NCBI GenBank assembly: GCA_000985875.1
Contig: CCRI01000004.1
Span: 186,001-250,000, forward strand
From: Neorhizobium galegae bv. officinalis
GTDB lineage: Bacteria > Pseudomonadota > Alphaproteobacteria > Rhizobiales > Rhizobiaceae
Direction of reading: 5' to 3'
DNA length: 64,000 nt
Every line of letters begins with the position of its first letter. Position 1 is the stretch's first letter. The position numbers and the translations under genes were made by a program. Shown piece by piece: positions 1 through 8,123 of the stretch. The notes under the pieces were generated by a model that saw only the letters and a program-made list of their open reading frames with translations, had not been told where the DNA came from and searched no databases.

Positions 1-230
1 CGAAGCACGATCAGTCGTGAAGTCAAGCGGTAGGTGGAAATTATTACGAGAACACGACGAATGCTTGCATCATCCGATCACGCCCGCCGGCCCCTCCAAA
101 CACCCGCAGCGACCATCGTCACAGATGCCTGCCCAATGCCGGAAGGATTTTATGGAAATCAGCAGTGCAGCGGTTAGAATGCCGCTTTCCCGTCAGCCGG
201 GCGGGAAACGAGCGGAGGAACCCGGACCTG

Positions 231-2057
231 TTGAGATATCGCATTCTTCTGCCTTTGGTCCTGCTTGCGGCGGTCGGTCTTGCGCTGGTCTTCAAGGGCA
301 GCGATATCCTCGCGCGCGGCTATATCGATGAGGCCGAAGTCCAGGCAGGCACGACGCTGCGCCTGGCGGTATCGGCGCTCGACGGCCATCTGAAGCGTTA
401 TGAGGCGCTGCCCGCCCTGATCGCCGATCAGCAGAATATCGAGGCGGTGATCCTCGATCCGAAGAACGAGACGCTGCGGGCGACAACGAATGCCTATCTC
501 AAGGAAATCAACGGGCTTCTGAAATCCTCCGACATTTATGTGATGACAATGGATGGCGAGACCATCGCTGCCAGCAATTATGACAGCCCGGTCAGCTTTG
601 TCGGCGAGAACTTCACCTATCGGCCCTATTTCCAGGATGCGGCCGAGGGTCGCCAGTCCCGCTTCTACGCGCTCGGCACGACCTCTTTGAAGCGCGGCTA
701 CTATTTCGGCTCGCCGATCGAGATCGGCGGCGCCATCCGCGGCGTGATCGTCTTCAAGGTGGATATCGACATCCTCGAAGCCTCCTGGGGCGGCGGCGAC
801 GACCGGATTTTCGTGTCGGATCCCGAAGGCATCATCTTCATGACCGGCAGCCCGGAGTGGCTCTATGCGAGCATCCTGCCGCTGACGCCCGACCGGATCG
901 CCCGTACCGAAGCGTCGCGGCGGTATGCGGACGCCAGGCTTCGCGAATTGCCGGTCAGGCGCGGCAGCCTCGCAGGGCGCGATGTCATGACCATCCGGGA
1001 TGGCGGGGTCGAGAAGGAATATCTCGTCGTCTCGCAACCGATGCCGGACGCGGGTTGGACCGTCAACGTGCTGATGGATACCGGTTCGGTGCATACCCAG
1101 GCGAAGACGGCGACGGTTGCAGCACTTTTGACGCTCTGCCTTGCCGGCCTCGGGCTCGCCATCGTCCTGCAGCGCCGTGCGCGGCTCAACGAACGCCTGA
1201 TGCTGCAGGCCGAGGCGCGCAACGAACTCGAGCACCGCGTCGCCGAGCGCACCGCCGATCTCGCCCGCGTCAACAGCCGCATCGAGGAGGAGATCGCCGA
1301 GCGGCGGCTGACCGAACAGCGGCTGCGCCAGACCCAGGCGGACCTCATCCAGGCGGGCAAGCTCGCGGGCCTTGGCCAGATGTCGGCGGCCCTGTCGCAC
1401 GAACTCAACCAGCCTCTTGCCGCCGCCAAGACCTATGCGGAAACGGCCGGCGTGCTGATCGATCTCGGGCGCACCGACGACGCGCGGGACAATGTCCGGC
1501 GCATTTCCGCGCTCATCGACCGCATGGCCTCGATCAGCAGGCATCTGCGCAATTTCGCCCGCAAGCCGAACGAAAAGCTCGGGTCGGTCGTGCTCGACGA
1601 CGTGATGCGCGACACGCTGGAGATCGTCGCAGCACGCCTGAAGGCGGCGGATGCGGAACTGGATATTGAGATCGATCCCGCTATTCCCGCGGTGAAGGCA
1701 GGCGCTGTGCGGCTTCAACAGGTGCTGGTCAACATTATTACCAATGCCGCCGATGCCGTCGAAGGCCTTGACGACCGGCGGATCACGGTTTCCGCCGAGC
1801 AGGCGGGCAACAAGGTCATGGTTTCGGTGCGCGATCGCGGACCGGGGGTCGCCGCGGCCATCCACGAGCGCATCTTCGATCCGTTCTTCACGACCAAGGG
1901 CGTCGGCAGGGGCCTGGGGCTGGGGCTGTCGATCTCCTACAACATCATCAAGGATTTCGGCGGCAGCCTGAGCGTTGCCGATCATCCGGAAGGCGGCGCG
2001 GTCTTCCTGATCGAACTCGAAGTTGCCGACGGCAACCTTCTGGAGGCAGCCGAGTGA
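231..2057 (+). CDS. dctB: DctB-type sensor histidine kinase
   Basis: Membrane sensor kinase expected to detect an organic acid in the periplasm and phosphorylate the DctD-type regulator encoded next. Two hydrophobic segments (about residues 3-24 and 293-314) bracket a sensor region of roughly 270 residues. A charged coiled-coil linker follows, then the H box SHELNQPLAAAK (phospho-His near residue 390), the N box NIITNAADAV and the ATP-binding motifs DRGPGV and GLGLGLS. I chose TTG at 231 because GGAGG lies 12 bases upstream and translation then begins at the first membrane segment; an in-frame GTG at 165 has no convincing ribosome-binding site. The 608 residues fit rhizobial DctB. Classical dctB lies beside dctA; here the neighbour is tctCBA, so the ligand may be a tricarboxylate (inference). 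Confidence 0.88.
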   Translation: MRYRILLPLVLLAAVGLALVFKGSDILARGYIDEAEVQAGTTLRLAVSALDGHLKRYEALPALIADQQNIEAVILDPKNETLRATTNAYLKEINGLLKSSDIYVMTMDGETIAASNYDSPVSFVGENFTYRPYFQDAAEGRQSRFYALGTTSLKRGYYFGSPIEIGGAIRGVIVFKVDIDILEASWGGGDDRIFVSDPEGIIFMTGSPEWLYASILPLTPDRIARTEASRRYADARLRELPVRRGSLAGRDVMTIRDGGVEKEYLVVSQPMPDAGWTVNVLMDTGSVHTQAKTATVAALLTLCLAGLGLAIVLQRRARLNERLMLQAEARNELEHRVAERTADLARVNSRIEEEIAERRLTEQRLRQTQADLIQAGKLAGLGQMSAALSHELNQPLAAAKTYAETAGVLIDLGRTDDARDNVRRISALIDRMASISRHLRNFARKPNEKLGSVVLDDVMRDTLEIVAARLKAADAELDIEIDPAIPAVKAGAVRLQQVLVNIITNAADAVEGLDDRRITVSAEQAGNKVMVSVRDRGPGVAAAIHERIFDPFFTTKGVGRGLGLGLSISYNIIKDFGGSLSVADHPEGGAVFLIELEVADGNLLEAAE

Positions 2058-3424
2058 GCGAGCAAAGGGTTCTGCTGGTCGACGACGAGGAGGAACTGCG
2101 CCGCTCGACGGCCCAGGCGCTGGAGCTCTTCGGCCTGGCGGTCTTGACATTTTCCAATGCCGATCATGTGCTGGAACTGACCGGCTTCGGGTTCGACGGC
2201 GTCGTCGTCAGCGATATCCGCATGCCGGGAACCGACGGGATGACGCTGCTCCAGAAGATCCGCGAGCTCGATGCGGAAATCCCGGTCATCCTGGTCACGG
2301 GTCATGGCGACGTGCAGCTTGCGGTCAAGGCCATGCGGGAAGGCGCCTACGATTTTCTGGAAAAGCCGTTCACGCCGCAGCATCTCGCCGGCATCATCCG
2401 GCGCGCGCTCGACCGGCGCAGCCTGGTGCTGGAAAATCGCCGCCTAAGGGCCGTTGCCGGCAAGCGCGACGATGTCGAAGCCCGGCTTCCCGGCCGCACC
2501 CAGGTCATGGTCGATCTGCGCTACCGGATCCGCGCCATCGGTGCCACGGATGCCGATACGCTGATCATCGGCGAAACCGGCGCCGGCAAGGAAGTGGTGG
2601 CGCGGGGCCTCCACGACATCAGCTCGCGCGCCAACCGACCCTTCATTGCCATCAATTGCGCAGCCCTTCCCGACAACCTGATCGAGAGCGAGCTCTTCGG
2701 CCATGAGGCCGGCGCCTTTCCAGGCGCGCTCAGGCCGCGCTACGGCAAGTTCGAACACGGCCGCGGCGGCACGATCCTGCTTGACGAGATCGGCTCCATG
2801 CCGGTCGATCTGCAGGCGAAGTTCCTGCGCGTGCTGCAGGAGCGGGTCATCACCCGGCTCGGCTCCAACGAGACAGTGCCGCTCGACGTGCGCTTCATCG
2901 CCACCAGCAAGGTGGATCTGGAAGCGGAAGTGGCGGCGGGCCGGTTCCGCGCCGATCTTCTTTACCGGCTCAACGTTGCCACCATCCATGTGCCGTCGCT
3001 GGCGCAGAGGCGATCGGATATCCCGCTTCTCTTTCTCCAGTTGGTGCGGGAGGCGGCGGCGCGTTATGGCCGCGATGACATGGAAGTGCCGGCCGAGGTG
3101 ATTTCGGCGATTGCCCAGCGAGACTGGCCGGGCAATGTCCGGGAACTGCGCAACGCCGCCGATCGGCTGGTGCTCGGTCTCGATCCGAAGCCGGGCGAAA
3201 CCGGCGGCCCCAAGGATGGGGCAGGGCGGCTTGCAGACAAGGTTGCAGCCTTCGAGCGCAACCTGATCGCCGGCGAGATCGCAGCGCATGGCGGCGCGCT
3301 GAGACCAGTCTACGAATCCCTCGGCATCTCCCGCAAGACACTGTACGAAAAGATGCAGAAATATGGGCTCGACAAGAAGCTGCTCGGTCCGGAACACCTG
3401 CTGCAGGACGACAGGGACGGTTGA
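2054..3424 (+). CDS. dctD: DctD-type sigma-54-dependent response regulator
   Basis: Response regulator and sigma-54 activator, partner of the preceding kinase; GTG start overlaps the dctB stop by four bases (GTGA) with GGAGG upstream, so the two are translationally coupled. Order: receiver domain (phospho-acceptor Asp54 in SDIRMPG, then EKPF), AAA+ domain with Walker A GETGAGKE near residues 173-180, Walker B ILLDEIGS near 240, and a Fis-type HTH at the C-terminus (LGISRKTLYEKMQKYGL). Oddity: the sigma-54 contact loop, normally GAFTGA, reads GAFPGA at residues 220-225. The downstream tctCBA operon and the palindromic repeats immediately after this gene suggest that tctCBA is its target. Identity as a DctD-family activator is firm; the inducing ligand is inferred. 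Confidence 0.88.
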   Translation: MSEQRVLLVDDEEELRRSTAQALELFGLAVLTFSNADHVLELTGFGFDGVVVSDIRMPGTDGMTLLQKIRELDAEIPVILVTGHGDVQLAVKAMREGAYDFLEKPFTPQHLAGIIRRALDRRSLVLENRRLRAVAGKRDDVEARLPGRTQVMVDLRYRIRAIGATDADTLIIGETGAGKEVVARGLHDISSRANRPFIAINCAALPDNLIESELFGHEAGAFPGALRPRYGKFEHGRGGTILLDEIGSMPVDLQAKFLRVLQERVITRLGSNETVPLDVRFIATSKVDLEAEVAAGRFRADLLYRLNVATIHVPSLAQRRSDIPLLFLQLVREAAARYGRDDMEVPAEVISAIAQRDWPGNVRELRNAADRLVLGLDPKPGETGGPKDGAGRLADKVAAFERNLIAGEIAAHGGALRPVYESLGISRKTLYEKMQKYGLDKKLLGPEHLLQDDRDG

Positions 3425-3433
3425 TAACGGCGG

Positions 3434-3455
3434 CATGTGTGGATTTCCACCCATG
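3434..3455. promoter_or_regulatory. palindromic candidate activator site upstream of tctC
   Basis: Seen directly: a 22-base near-perfect palindrome, CATG-n-GTGGA-TT-TCCAC-n-CATG, starting ten bases after the dctD stop and about 180 bases before the tctC start. Its right half (TCCACCCATG) recurs at 3478-3487, 32 bases or about three helical turns further on. Location and phasing fit an upstream activating sequence for the DctD-type protein. Function is inferred. Confidence 0.5.
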
Positions 3456-3477
3456 CTTTTTGCCGATTGTTCCCGAA

Positions 3478-3487
3478 TCCACCCATG
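3478..3487. promoter_or_regulatory. second copy of TCCACCCATG half-site
   Basis: Exact ten-base repeat of the right arm of the palindrome at 3434-3455, in the same orientation and 32 bases downstream. The left arm is not conserved. Two phased sites are typical for bacterial enhancer-binding proteins. I could not find a sigma-54 promoter with the standard GG-N10-GC spacing between here and tctC. Confidence 0.4.
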
Positions 3488-3633
3488 TTGCGCCGCGGTA
3501 TTTACGGAAATGCTGTTTTAAGGCCTCCGCAACAATTGCGGGTGCGGCGCGTCTTGCCGCTAATGGCTCCCAGGTTGGCGCCGGAGGAAATTTGCGCGCC
3601 GGCTGTGCCACATTTCATCCTGGAGGAGCCCCG

Positions 3634-4617
3634 ATGAAAATTCTGAACGCCGTTATCGGCGCGACCGCTCTTGCGGCGCTTTCCCTTTTTTCCGCGTCGG
3701 CGAATGCGCAGGGGTATCCCGAGCGCCAGATCACCATGATCGTGCCGTTCGCGGCCGGCGGCCCGACCGACACTGTCGCGCGCCTCGTCGCCGAATCCAT
3801 GTCGAAGGATCTCGGCAAGCAGATCGTCGTTGAAAACGTCGGCGGTGCCGGCGGTACGCTCGGCGCTGCCCGCGTCGCGAATGCCGAAGCGGACGGCTAC
3901 ACCGTCCTCCTGCACCACATCGGCATGGCGACCAGCGCTTCGCTCTATCGCAAGCTGCCCTATGACACCCTGAACGCTTTCGAATATGTCGGTCTTGTCA
4001 CCGACGTTCCGATGACGCTTCTCGCCCGCAAGGACATGCCGGCGACCGACCTCAAGGGCCTCATCGAATACGCCAAGGCCAACAGCGACAAGGTGACGGT
4101 TGCGAATGCCGGCATCGGCGCCGCGTCGCATCTCTGCGGCATGCTGTTCATGAGCTCGATCAAGACGTCGCTCGTCACCGTTCCCTACAAGGGCACCGGC
4201 CCTGCGATGACCGATCTTCTCGGCGGCCAGGTCGATATCATGTGCGACCAGACCACCAACACCACCAAGCAGATCCAGGGCGGCACGGTAAAGGCCTACG
4301 CGGTCACGTCACCGGCCCGGCTTAACGTCCTGAAGGACGTCCCGACCGTCAAGGAAGCCGGTCTGCCGGACATGCAGGTCGGCATCTGGCATGGTCTCTA
4401 TGCGCCGAAAGGCACGCCGAAGGACGCTCTCGACAAGCTCAACAAGGCCCTCAAGTCTGCCTTGAAGAACCCGAACGTTGCCGCCCGTTTCGCTGAACTC
4501 GGCACCGAACCGTCGCCGGACAACGACGCCACTCCGGCGGCCCTGAAGGCCAAGCTGGAAGGCGAAATCGCCCGCTGGAAGCCGGTCATCCAGGCTGCCG
4601 GGCAGTACGCGGACTAA
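3634..4617 (+). CDS. tctC: TctC-family tripartite tricarboxylate transporter substrate-binding protein
   Basis: Periplasmic high-affinity receptor of a tripartite tricarboxylate transporter; captures a carboxylate and delivers it to the TctA/TctB membrane pair. 327 residues with a clear Sec signal peptide (hydrophobic core ATALAALSLFSASANA, likely cleavage after residue 25). The mature start YPERQITMIVPFAAGGPTDT is the hallmark beta-strand and ligand loop of the Bug/TctC family; LPDMQVGIWHGLYAPKGTP near the C-terminus is also typical. The ATG at 3634 follows TGGAGGAG; the open frame extends upstream without a better start. First gene of tctCBA, probably controlled by the DctB/DctD pair. Ligand (citrate, tartrate or other) cannot be read from sequence. 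Confidence 0.9.
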   Translation: MKILNAVIGATALAALSLFSASANAQGYPERQITMIVPFAAGGPTDTVARLVAESMSKDLGKQIVVENVGGAGGTLGAARVANAEADGYTVLLHHIGMATSASLYRKLPYDTLNAFEYVGLVTDVPMTLLARKDMPATDLKGLIEYAKANSDKVTVANAGIGAASHLCGMLFMSSIKTSLVTVPYKGTGPAMTDLLGGQVDIMCDQTTNTTKQIQGGTVKAYAVTSPARLNVLKDVPTVKEAGLPDMQVGIWHGLYAPKGTPKDALDKLNKALKSALKNPNVAARFAELGTEPSPDNDATPAALKAKLEGEIARWKPVIQAAGQYAD

Positions 4618-4652
4618 GGTTTCCGCAGTCTGCCTGCCCCAACTCCGATCCT

Positions 4653-4670
4653 CTCCCCGCTTGCGGGGAG
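4653..4670. repeat. short hairpin of rhizobial intergenic repeat type
   Basis: CTCCCCGC-TT-GCGGGGAG is a perfect eight-base-pair hairpin 35 bases after the tctC stop, with no T-run after it. The same CTCCCC/GGGGAG core recurs in the larger element at 59899-60077. It may also lower transcription or stabilise the tctC message so that binding protein exceeds membrane subunits (inference). Confidence 0.45.
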
Positions 4671-4806
4671 GGAATACCTGCCAAGCTTATGCCTGCGGTC
4701 CGGGAGCCGGTGCGGCATAATGCTTCTTCCCCGAGCGGGAGAACGTGTCTGGCAGGGCGGATGAAGGGCACGTCCGGCAAAGCATCTCCCACGTCACGGA
4801 GACATC

Positions 4807-5268
4807 ATGAATTCGCTGAAATTCGACACTGCCAATCTGATCTGCGGGCTGCTGCTGATCGCGACAGGCCTGTTCTTCGCCTACCAGTCGTTCGAACTGG
4901 AACTCGGTACGGCACTGCGCATGGGGCCTGGCTATTTTCCGTTCATCCTCGCCTGCGCGCTCATCCTGTTCGGCGCGATCATCCTCATCCAGTCGATGCG
5001 GGTGGACGGCGGGCCGATCGGAGCGCTCGCATTGCGCGGGATGATCTTCATCCTGCCGGCGCCGATCTTTTTCGGCCTTACCGTTCGCGGGCTGGGCTTC
5101 GTGCCATCGATCTTCGTCACCGCACTGATCGCCTCCTTCGCCTCGGGCCGCATGAAGCCGCTTACCGCGCTCGTCCTGTCGGCGGCTCTGACGGTCTTCT
5201 CCGTCGCCGTCTTCAGCTATGGCCTCGGCCTTCCGTTCCGCCGTTTCGGGCCCTGGCTCGGTTATTGA
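4807..5268 (+). CDS. tctB: TctB-family small membrane subunit
   Basis: Small integral-membrane subunit of the tripartite tricarboxylate transporter, 153 residues. Four hydrophobic segments are visible: residues about 10-26, 40-58, 74-92, and a long stretch 97-140 that probably holds two helices. RMGPGYFP in the first third is the conserved TctB signature. The ATG follows ACGGAGACATC. It sits between tctC and tctA with a ten-base gap to tctA, so co-transcription is clear. Size and helix layout match the family. Confidence 0.85.
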   Translation: MNSLKFDTANLICGLLLIATGLFFAYQSFELELGTALRMGPGYFPFILACALILFGAIILIQSMRVDGGPIGALALRGMIFILPAPIFFGLTVRGLGFVPSIFVTALIASFASGRMKPLTALVLSAALTVFSVAVFSYGLGLPFRRFGPWLGY

Positions 5269-5278
5269 GGTTTGAGTG

Positions 5279-6784
5279 ATGGATCTTTTCAATAATCTCG
5301 CGCTTGGTTTTGCGACGGCGACGTCGCTCGAGAACCTGTTCTTCTGCCTGATCGGGGTGCTGCTCGGCACGCTGATCGGGGTGCTGCCCGGCATCGGGGC
5401 CACGGCGACGATCGCCATGCTTCTGCCGATCACCTTCCAGCTCGAACCGGTCTCGTCGCTGATCATGCTCGCCGGCATCTATTACGGTGCGCAATACGGC
5501 GGTTCGACCACGGCGATCCTGATCAACATGCCGGGCGAGTCCTCGTCTGCCGTCACCGCCATCGACGGCTACCAGATGGCGCGCAAGGGCCGGGCGGGAG
5601 CGGCTCTGGCGATCGCCGCGATCGGCTCGTTCTTTGCCGGCACCGTATCGACCTTCCTCGTCGCGATCTTTGCGCCGCCGCTCACCCAGATCGCGCTGCA
5701 GTTCGGCGCGGCCGAATATTTCTCGCTGATGGTTGTGGGTCTCGTCTCCTCGATTGCGCTCGCTCACGGCTCGATCGTCAAGGCGCTCGCAATGGTGGCG
5801 CTCGGCCTGCTGCTCGGTCTCGTCGGCACCGATATCTACACCGGCACGCCGCGCTTCACGCTCGGGATCCGCGAATATGCGGACGGGCTGAACTTCGTGG
5901 CAGTCGCGGTCGGCGTCTTCGGCATCGCGGAAATCCTGCGCAATCTCGAGAACGAAAAAACCCGCTCCGTGCTGATGGCGAAGGTCAGCGAGCTGATGCC
6001 GTCGCGGGAGGATTTCAAGGCAATGGTCGGGCCGGTCCTGCGCGGCACGGCCATCGGCTCGATCCTCGGCATCCTGCCGGGCGGCGGCGCCATCCTTGCG
6101 GCGTTTGCGTCCTACACGGTCGAAAAGAAGGTTTCGAAACATCCGGAAGAATTCGGCCACGGGGCGGTCGCCGGCGTTGCCGGTCCGGAATCGGCCAACA
6201 ATGCCGGTGCGCAAACCTCGTTCATCCCGCTGCTCACGCTCGGCATCCCGGCCAACCCGGTCATGGCGCTGATGATCGGCGCGATGATCATCCAGGGCAT
6301 CGTTCCAGGCCCCAACGTGGCGACCGAACAGCCGGCCCTCTTCTGGGGCATCATTGCCTCGATGTGGATCGGCAACCTGATGCTCGTCATCCTCAACCTG
6401 CCACTCATCGGGCTGTGGGTTAAGCTGCTGACGATCCCCTACTACGTGCTGTTCCCGATCATCATGGCCTTCTGCTCGATCGGGGTCTACAGCGTCAACT
6501 CGAACGTCTACGACCTCTATGCCGTCGCGTTCTTCGGCCTCATCGGCTACGCGCTGTTGAAGCTGCGCTGCGAACCGGCGCCACTGCTGCTCGGCTTCGT
6601 GCTCGGGCCGCTGCTGGAAGAGAATCTCAGGCGGGCGATGATCCTATCGCGCGGCGATCCGATGACATTCGTCCAACGTCCCATCAGCGCGGCCCTTCTC
6701 TTCCTCGCAGCCCTCGTCCTCGTCGTCGTCTTCTTGCCGAGCGTCAAGAAGAAGCGCGAACAGGTCTTCGTCGAAGAGGACTGA
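5279..6784 (+). CDS. tctA: TctA-family large permease subunit
   Basis: Large membrane subunit of the tripartite tricarboxylate transporter, 501 residues and about ten to twelve hydrophobic segments. The N-terminal GVLPGIGATATIAMLLP and the later GILPGGGAILAAFASY are the two inverted-repeat signature motifs of TctA; GPESANNAGAQTSFIPLLTLGIP is another strong family motif. I took ATG 5279 (GAGG eight bases upstream, overlapping the tctB stop region) over GTG 5276. Last gene of tctCBA, followed by a hairpin shared with the converging lacI-type gene. Confidence 0.92.
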   Translation: MDLFNNLALGFATATSLENLFFCLIGVLLGTLIGVLPGIGATATIAMLLPITFQLEPVSSLIMLAGIYYGAQYGGSTTAILINMPGESSSAVTAIDGYQMARKGRAGAALAIAAIGSFFAGTVSTFLVAIFAPPLTQIALQFGAAEYFSLMVVGLVSSIALAHGSIVKALAMVALGLLLGLVGTDIYTGTPRFTLGIREYADGLNFVAVAVGVFGIAEILRNLENEKTRSVLMAKVSELMPSREDFKAMVGPVLRGTAIGSILGILPGGGAILAAFASYTVEKKVSKHPEEFGHGAVAGVAGPESANNAGAQTSFIPLLTLGIPANPVMALMIGAMIIQGIVPGPNVATEQPALFWGIIASMWIGNLMLVILNLPLIGLWVKLLTIPYYVLFPIIMAFCSIGVYSVNSNVYDLYAVAFFGLIGYALLKLRCEPAPLLLGFVLGPLLEENLRRAMILSRGDPMTFVQRPISAALLFLAALVLVVVFLPSVKKKREQVFVEED

Positions 6785-6796
6785 GAAGCCGCGAAC

Positions 6797-6829
6797 GGCG
6801 CTCCGGGCGGTCAGACCGTCTGGAGCGCC
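6797..6829. terminator. hairpin between converging tctA and lacI-type gene
   Basis: GGCGCTCC and GGAGCGCC pair over a long stem continued inward by GGGCGGT/ACCGTCT with wobble pairs, giving about 15 base pairs around a CAG loop. It covers the last codons of the lacI-type gene and lies 12 bases after the tctA stop. No T-run on either strand, so termination strength is uncertain. Confidence 0.5.
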
Positions 6830-7863
6830 TGCAATTCCTGGATGGGGGCGGGGCCGGCGATCCGCTTCAACAGCAGCTTGCCCATCAGGAAGCCTGCTTC
6901 CGCCAGGTCCTCGTAGATCGTCTCCACGCGGGGGCGGATCTGGTCGAAAAGGCCCGATGTCTGCTTCGCCACCAGCCTGATATCCTTCCCCAGTTCCAGC
7001 CTGTGGTCGTAGGCGGATGCCATGACCGCGAGTGCGGATACCTCGCCGCCGCAGATATAGCTGTCGGGACGCTCCGGTTCGCCCATGCGGCGGAACAGAT
7101 AGTCGCGGATGTCGTCCGACTTGCTGTCGAGGGTAACGCCCTTGGCGATCTCGAAGCCGACGCCTTCCTCGCGCACCGCCGTCATGAAGCCGTGTTTGAG
7201 GTGATGGGCGAAGGTGAAGCGCTCCGGCGGCAGGATGATCGAGAGCTTTCTCGCACCCGTGGCGATCAGCTTTTTCGCGGCCTGATACGCGAAGCTGTAA
7301 TTGTCGTAGTCGACGTATGGGTGAGCGGTGGCAAGCTCGGTCCGGCCGTGACAGATGAACGGAAAATTGTTCTCCATCAACAGCTTGACGCGCTCGTCCG
7401 CCGGCTCGGTACGGGTGAAGACAATGCCGTCGGCCATGCGGTTGCGCATGATATGGCGCACCGGTTCGATCTGCGGCGTATCGGAAAAATGCGGCGTTAT
7501 GACCAGATGATAGGCCGTGCCCCGCAAGGCTTCGGTGAGGCCGTTGATCATCGAGGTGGCATAACCGAGGATTTCCTCGTGCGGATCGAGAACGAGGCTG
7601 ATGACATTGGTGCGGCCGGTGCGCAGGCGCTGCGCTGCCCGGTCCGGCAGGTAGCCGATATCGGCTGCGACCTTGCGGACGCGCTGGCGTGTTTCGAGCG
7701 CGATCTGCGGCGCATCGGCAAGCGCGTGCGACACGGTCGTGACCGCAAGTCCTGTCAGTTCGGCGATCGTCTTAAGGGTGGGCTTCGCGTCAACGCCGGA
7801 TTTTGCGGCTGCCCGCTCCGACTTCGCCCGCCGACCCTTCTCCCCCAGGTCTTCCAGCGACAT
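6811..7863 (-). CDS. LacI-family transcriptional regulator of the adjacent sugar transporter
   Basis: DNA-binding repressor of the LacI/GalR family, 350 residues, divergent from the sugar ABC operon it probably controls. After a charged N-terminal extension of about 27 residues comes the HTH (TLKTIAELTGLAVTTVSHAL) with the hinge helix in RAAQRLRTGRTN; the remainder is a periplasmic-binding-protein-like effector domain. The ATG is preceded by GGAGGAGAAGAGG. A candidate operator (7911-7924) lies about 50 bases upstream of its own start and a near-identical copy covers the promoter of the transport operon. The inducer is unknown, presumably the transported sugar or a derivative. Confidence 0.9.
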   Translation of the reverse strand: MSLEDLGEKGRRAKSERAAAKSGVDAKPTLKTIAELTGLAVTTVSHALADAPQIALETRQRVRKVAADIGYLPDRAAQRLRTGRTNVISLVLDPHEEILGYATSMINGLTEALRGTAYHLVITPHFSDTPQIEPVRHIMRNRMADGIVFTRTEPADERVKLLMENNFPFICHGRTELATAHPYVDYDNYSFAYQAAKKLIATGARKLSIILPPERFTFAHHLKHGFMTAVREEGVGFEIAKGVTLDSKSDDIRDYLFRRMGEPERPDSYICGGEVSALAVMASAYDHRLELGKDIRLVAKQTSGLFDQIRPRVETIYEDLAEAGFLMGKLLLKRIAGPAPIQELQALQTV

Positions 7864-7910
7864 ATCCTCTTCTCCTCCGCTCCCGCCCCGAAACCGGAGC
7901 GAGCCTCATC

Positions 7911-7924
7911 TATATCGTTACAAA
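7911..7924. promoter_or_regulatory. LacI-type operator copy 1
   Basis: TATATCGTTACAAA matches the copy at 8066-8079 at 13 of 14 bases. The centre CG with A/T-rich flanks is characteristic of LacI-family operators. Position 48 bases before the regulator start suits autorepression. Assignment to the neighbouring regulator is inference. Confidence 0.6.
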
Positions 7925-7939
7925 TTTTTCGAAAGTCGC

Positions 7940-7961
7940 CAGGAATTTTTCTCGATTCCTG
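7940..7961. repeat. inverted repeat in the lacI-ABC intergenic region
   Basis: CAGGAAT and ATTCCTG form a perfect seven-base inverted repeat with an eight-base spacer, between the two LacI-type operators; a second overlapping pair (AATTTTT/AAAAATT) nests around it. It could be a site for a second regulator. No family can be named. Confidence 0.35.
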
Positions 7962-8048
7962 AGTAAAAATTCGTCGCGTACCAATTTTGCCAGTTTTTTC
8001 CTCATGTTAAGTTGGTCGCTTCCTGACGTAAAAAATCCTCCGGGCGGG

Positions 8049-8078
8049 TTGACACTGACTGTAATTATATCGTTATAA
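8049..8078 (+). promoter_or_regulatory. promoter with overlapping LacI-type operator for sugar ABC operon
   Basis: A perfect -35 hexamer TTGACA (8049-8054) is followed after 18 bases by TTATAA (8073-8078). The -10 region lies inside the second operator, TATATCGTTATAAA at 8066-8079, so bound repressor would exclude RNA polymerase. About 45 bases then lead to the start of the binding-protein gene. Confidence 0.6.
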
Positions 8079-8123
8079 ATCGCCATATCCGGAGAGGAGC
8101 CCGGATACAAAGGGAGATTCTCA

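Noticed and set aside
1..230. Possible end of an upstream gene or small frame at 17-331
   Set aside because: Translation is low complexity (Pro, Ser, Arg, Gly) and no ribosome-binding site precedes it; nothing supportable in these 230 bases.
174..2150. Open frame of 658 codons on the minus strand
   Set aside because: Mirror of dctB and the start of dctD; no motifs.
3488..3633. Sigma-54 -24/-12 promoter before tctC
   Set aside because: Checked each GG for GC at ten-base spacing; none fits (nearest have 9, 11 or 15), so no promoter is claimed.
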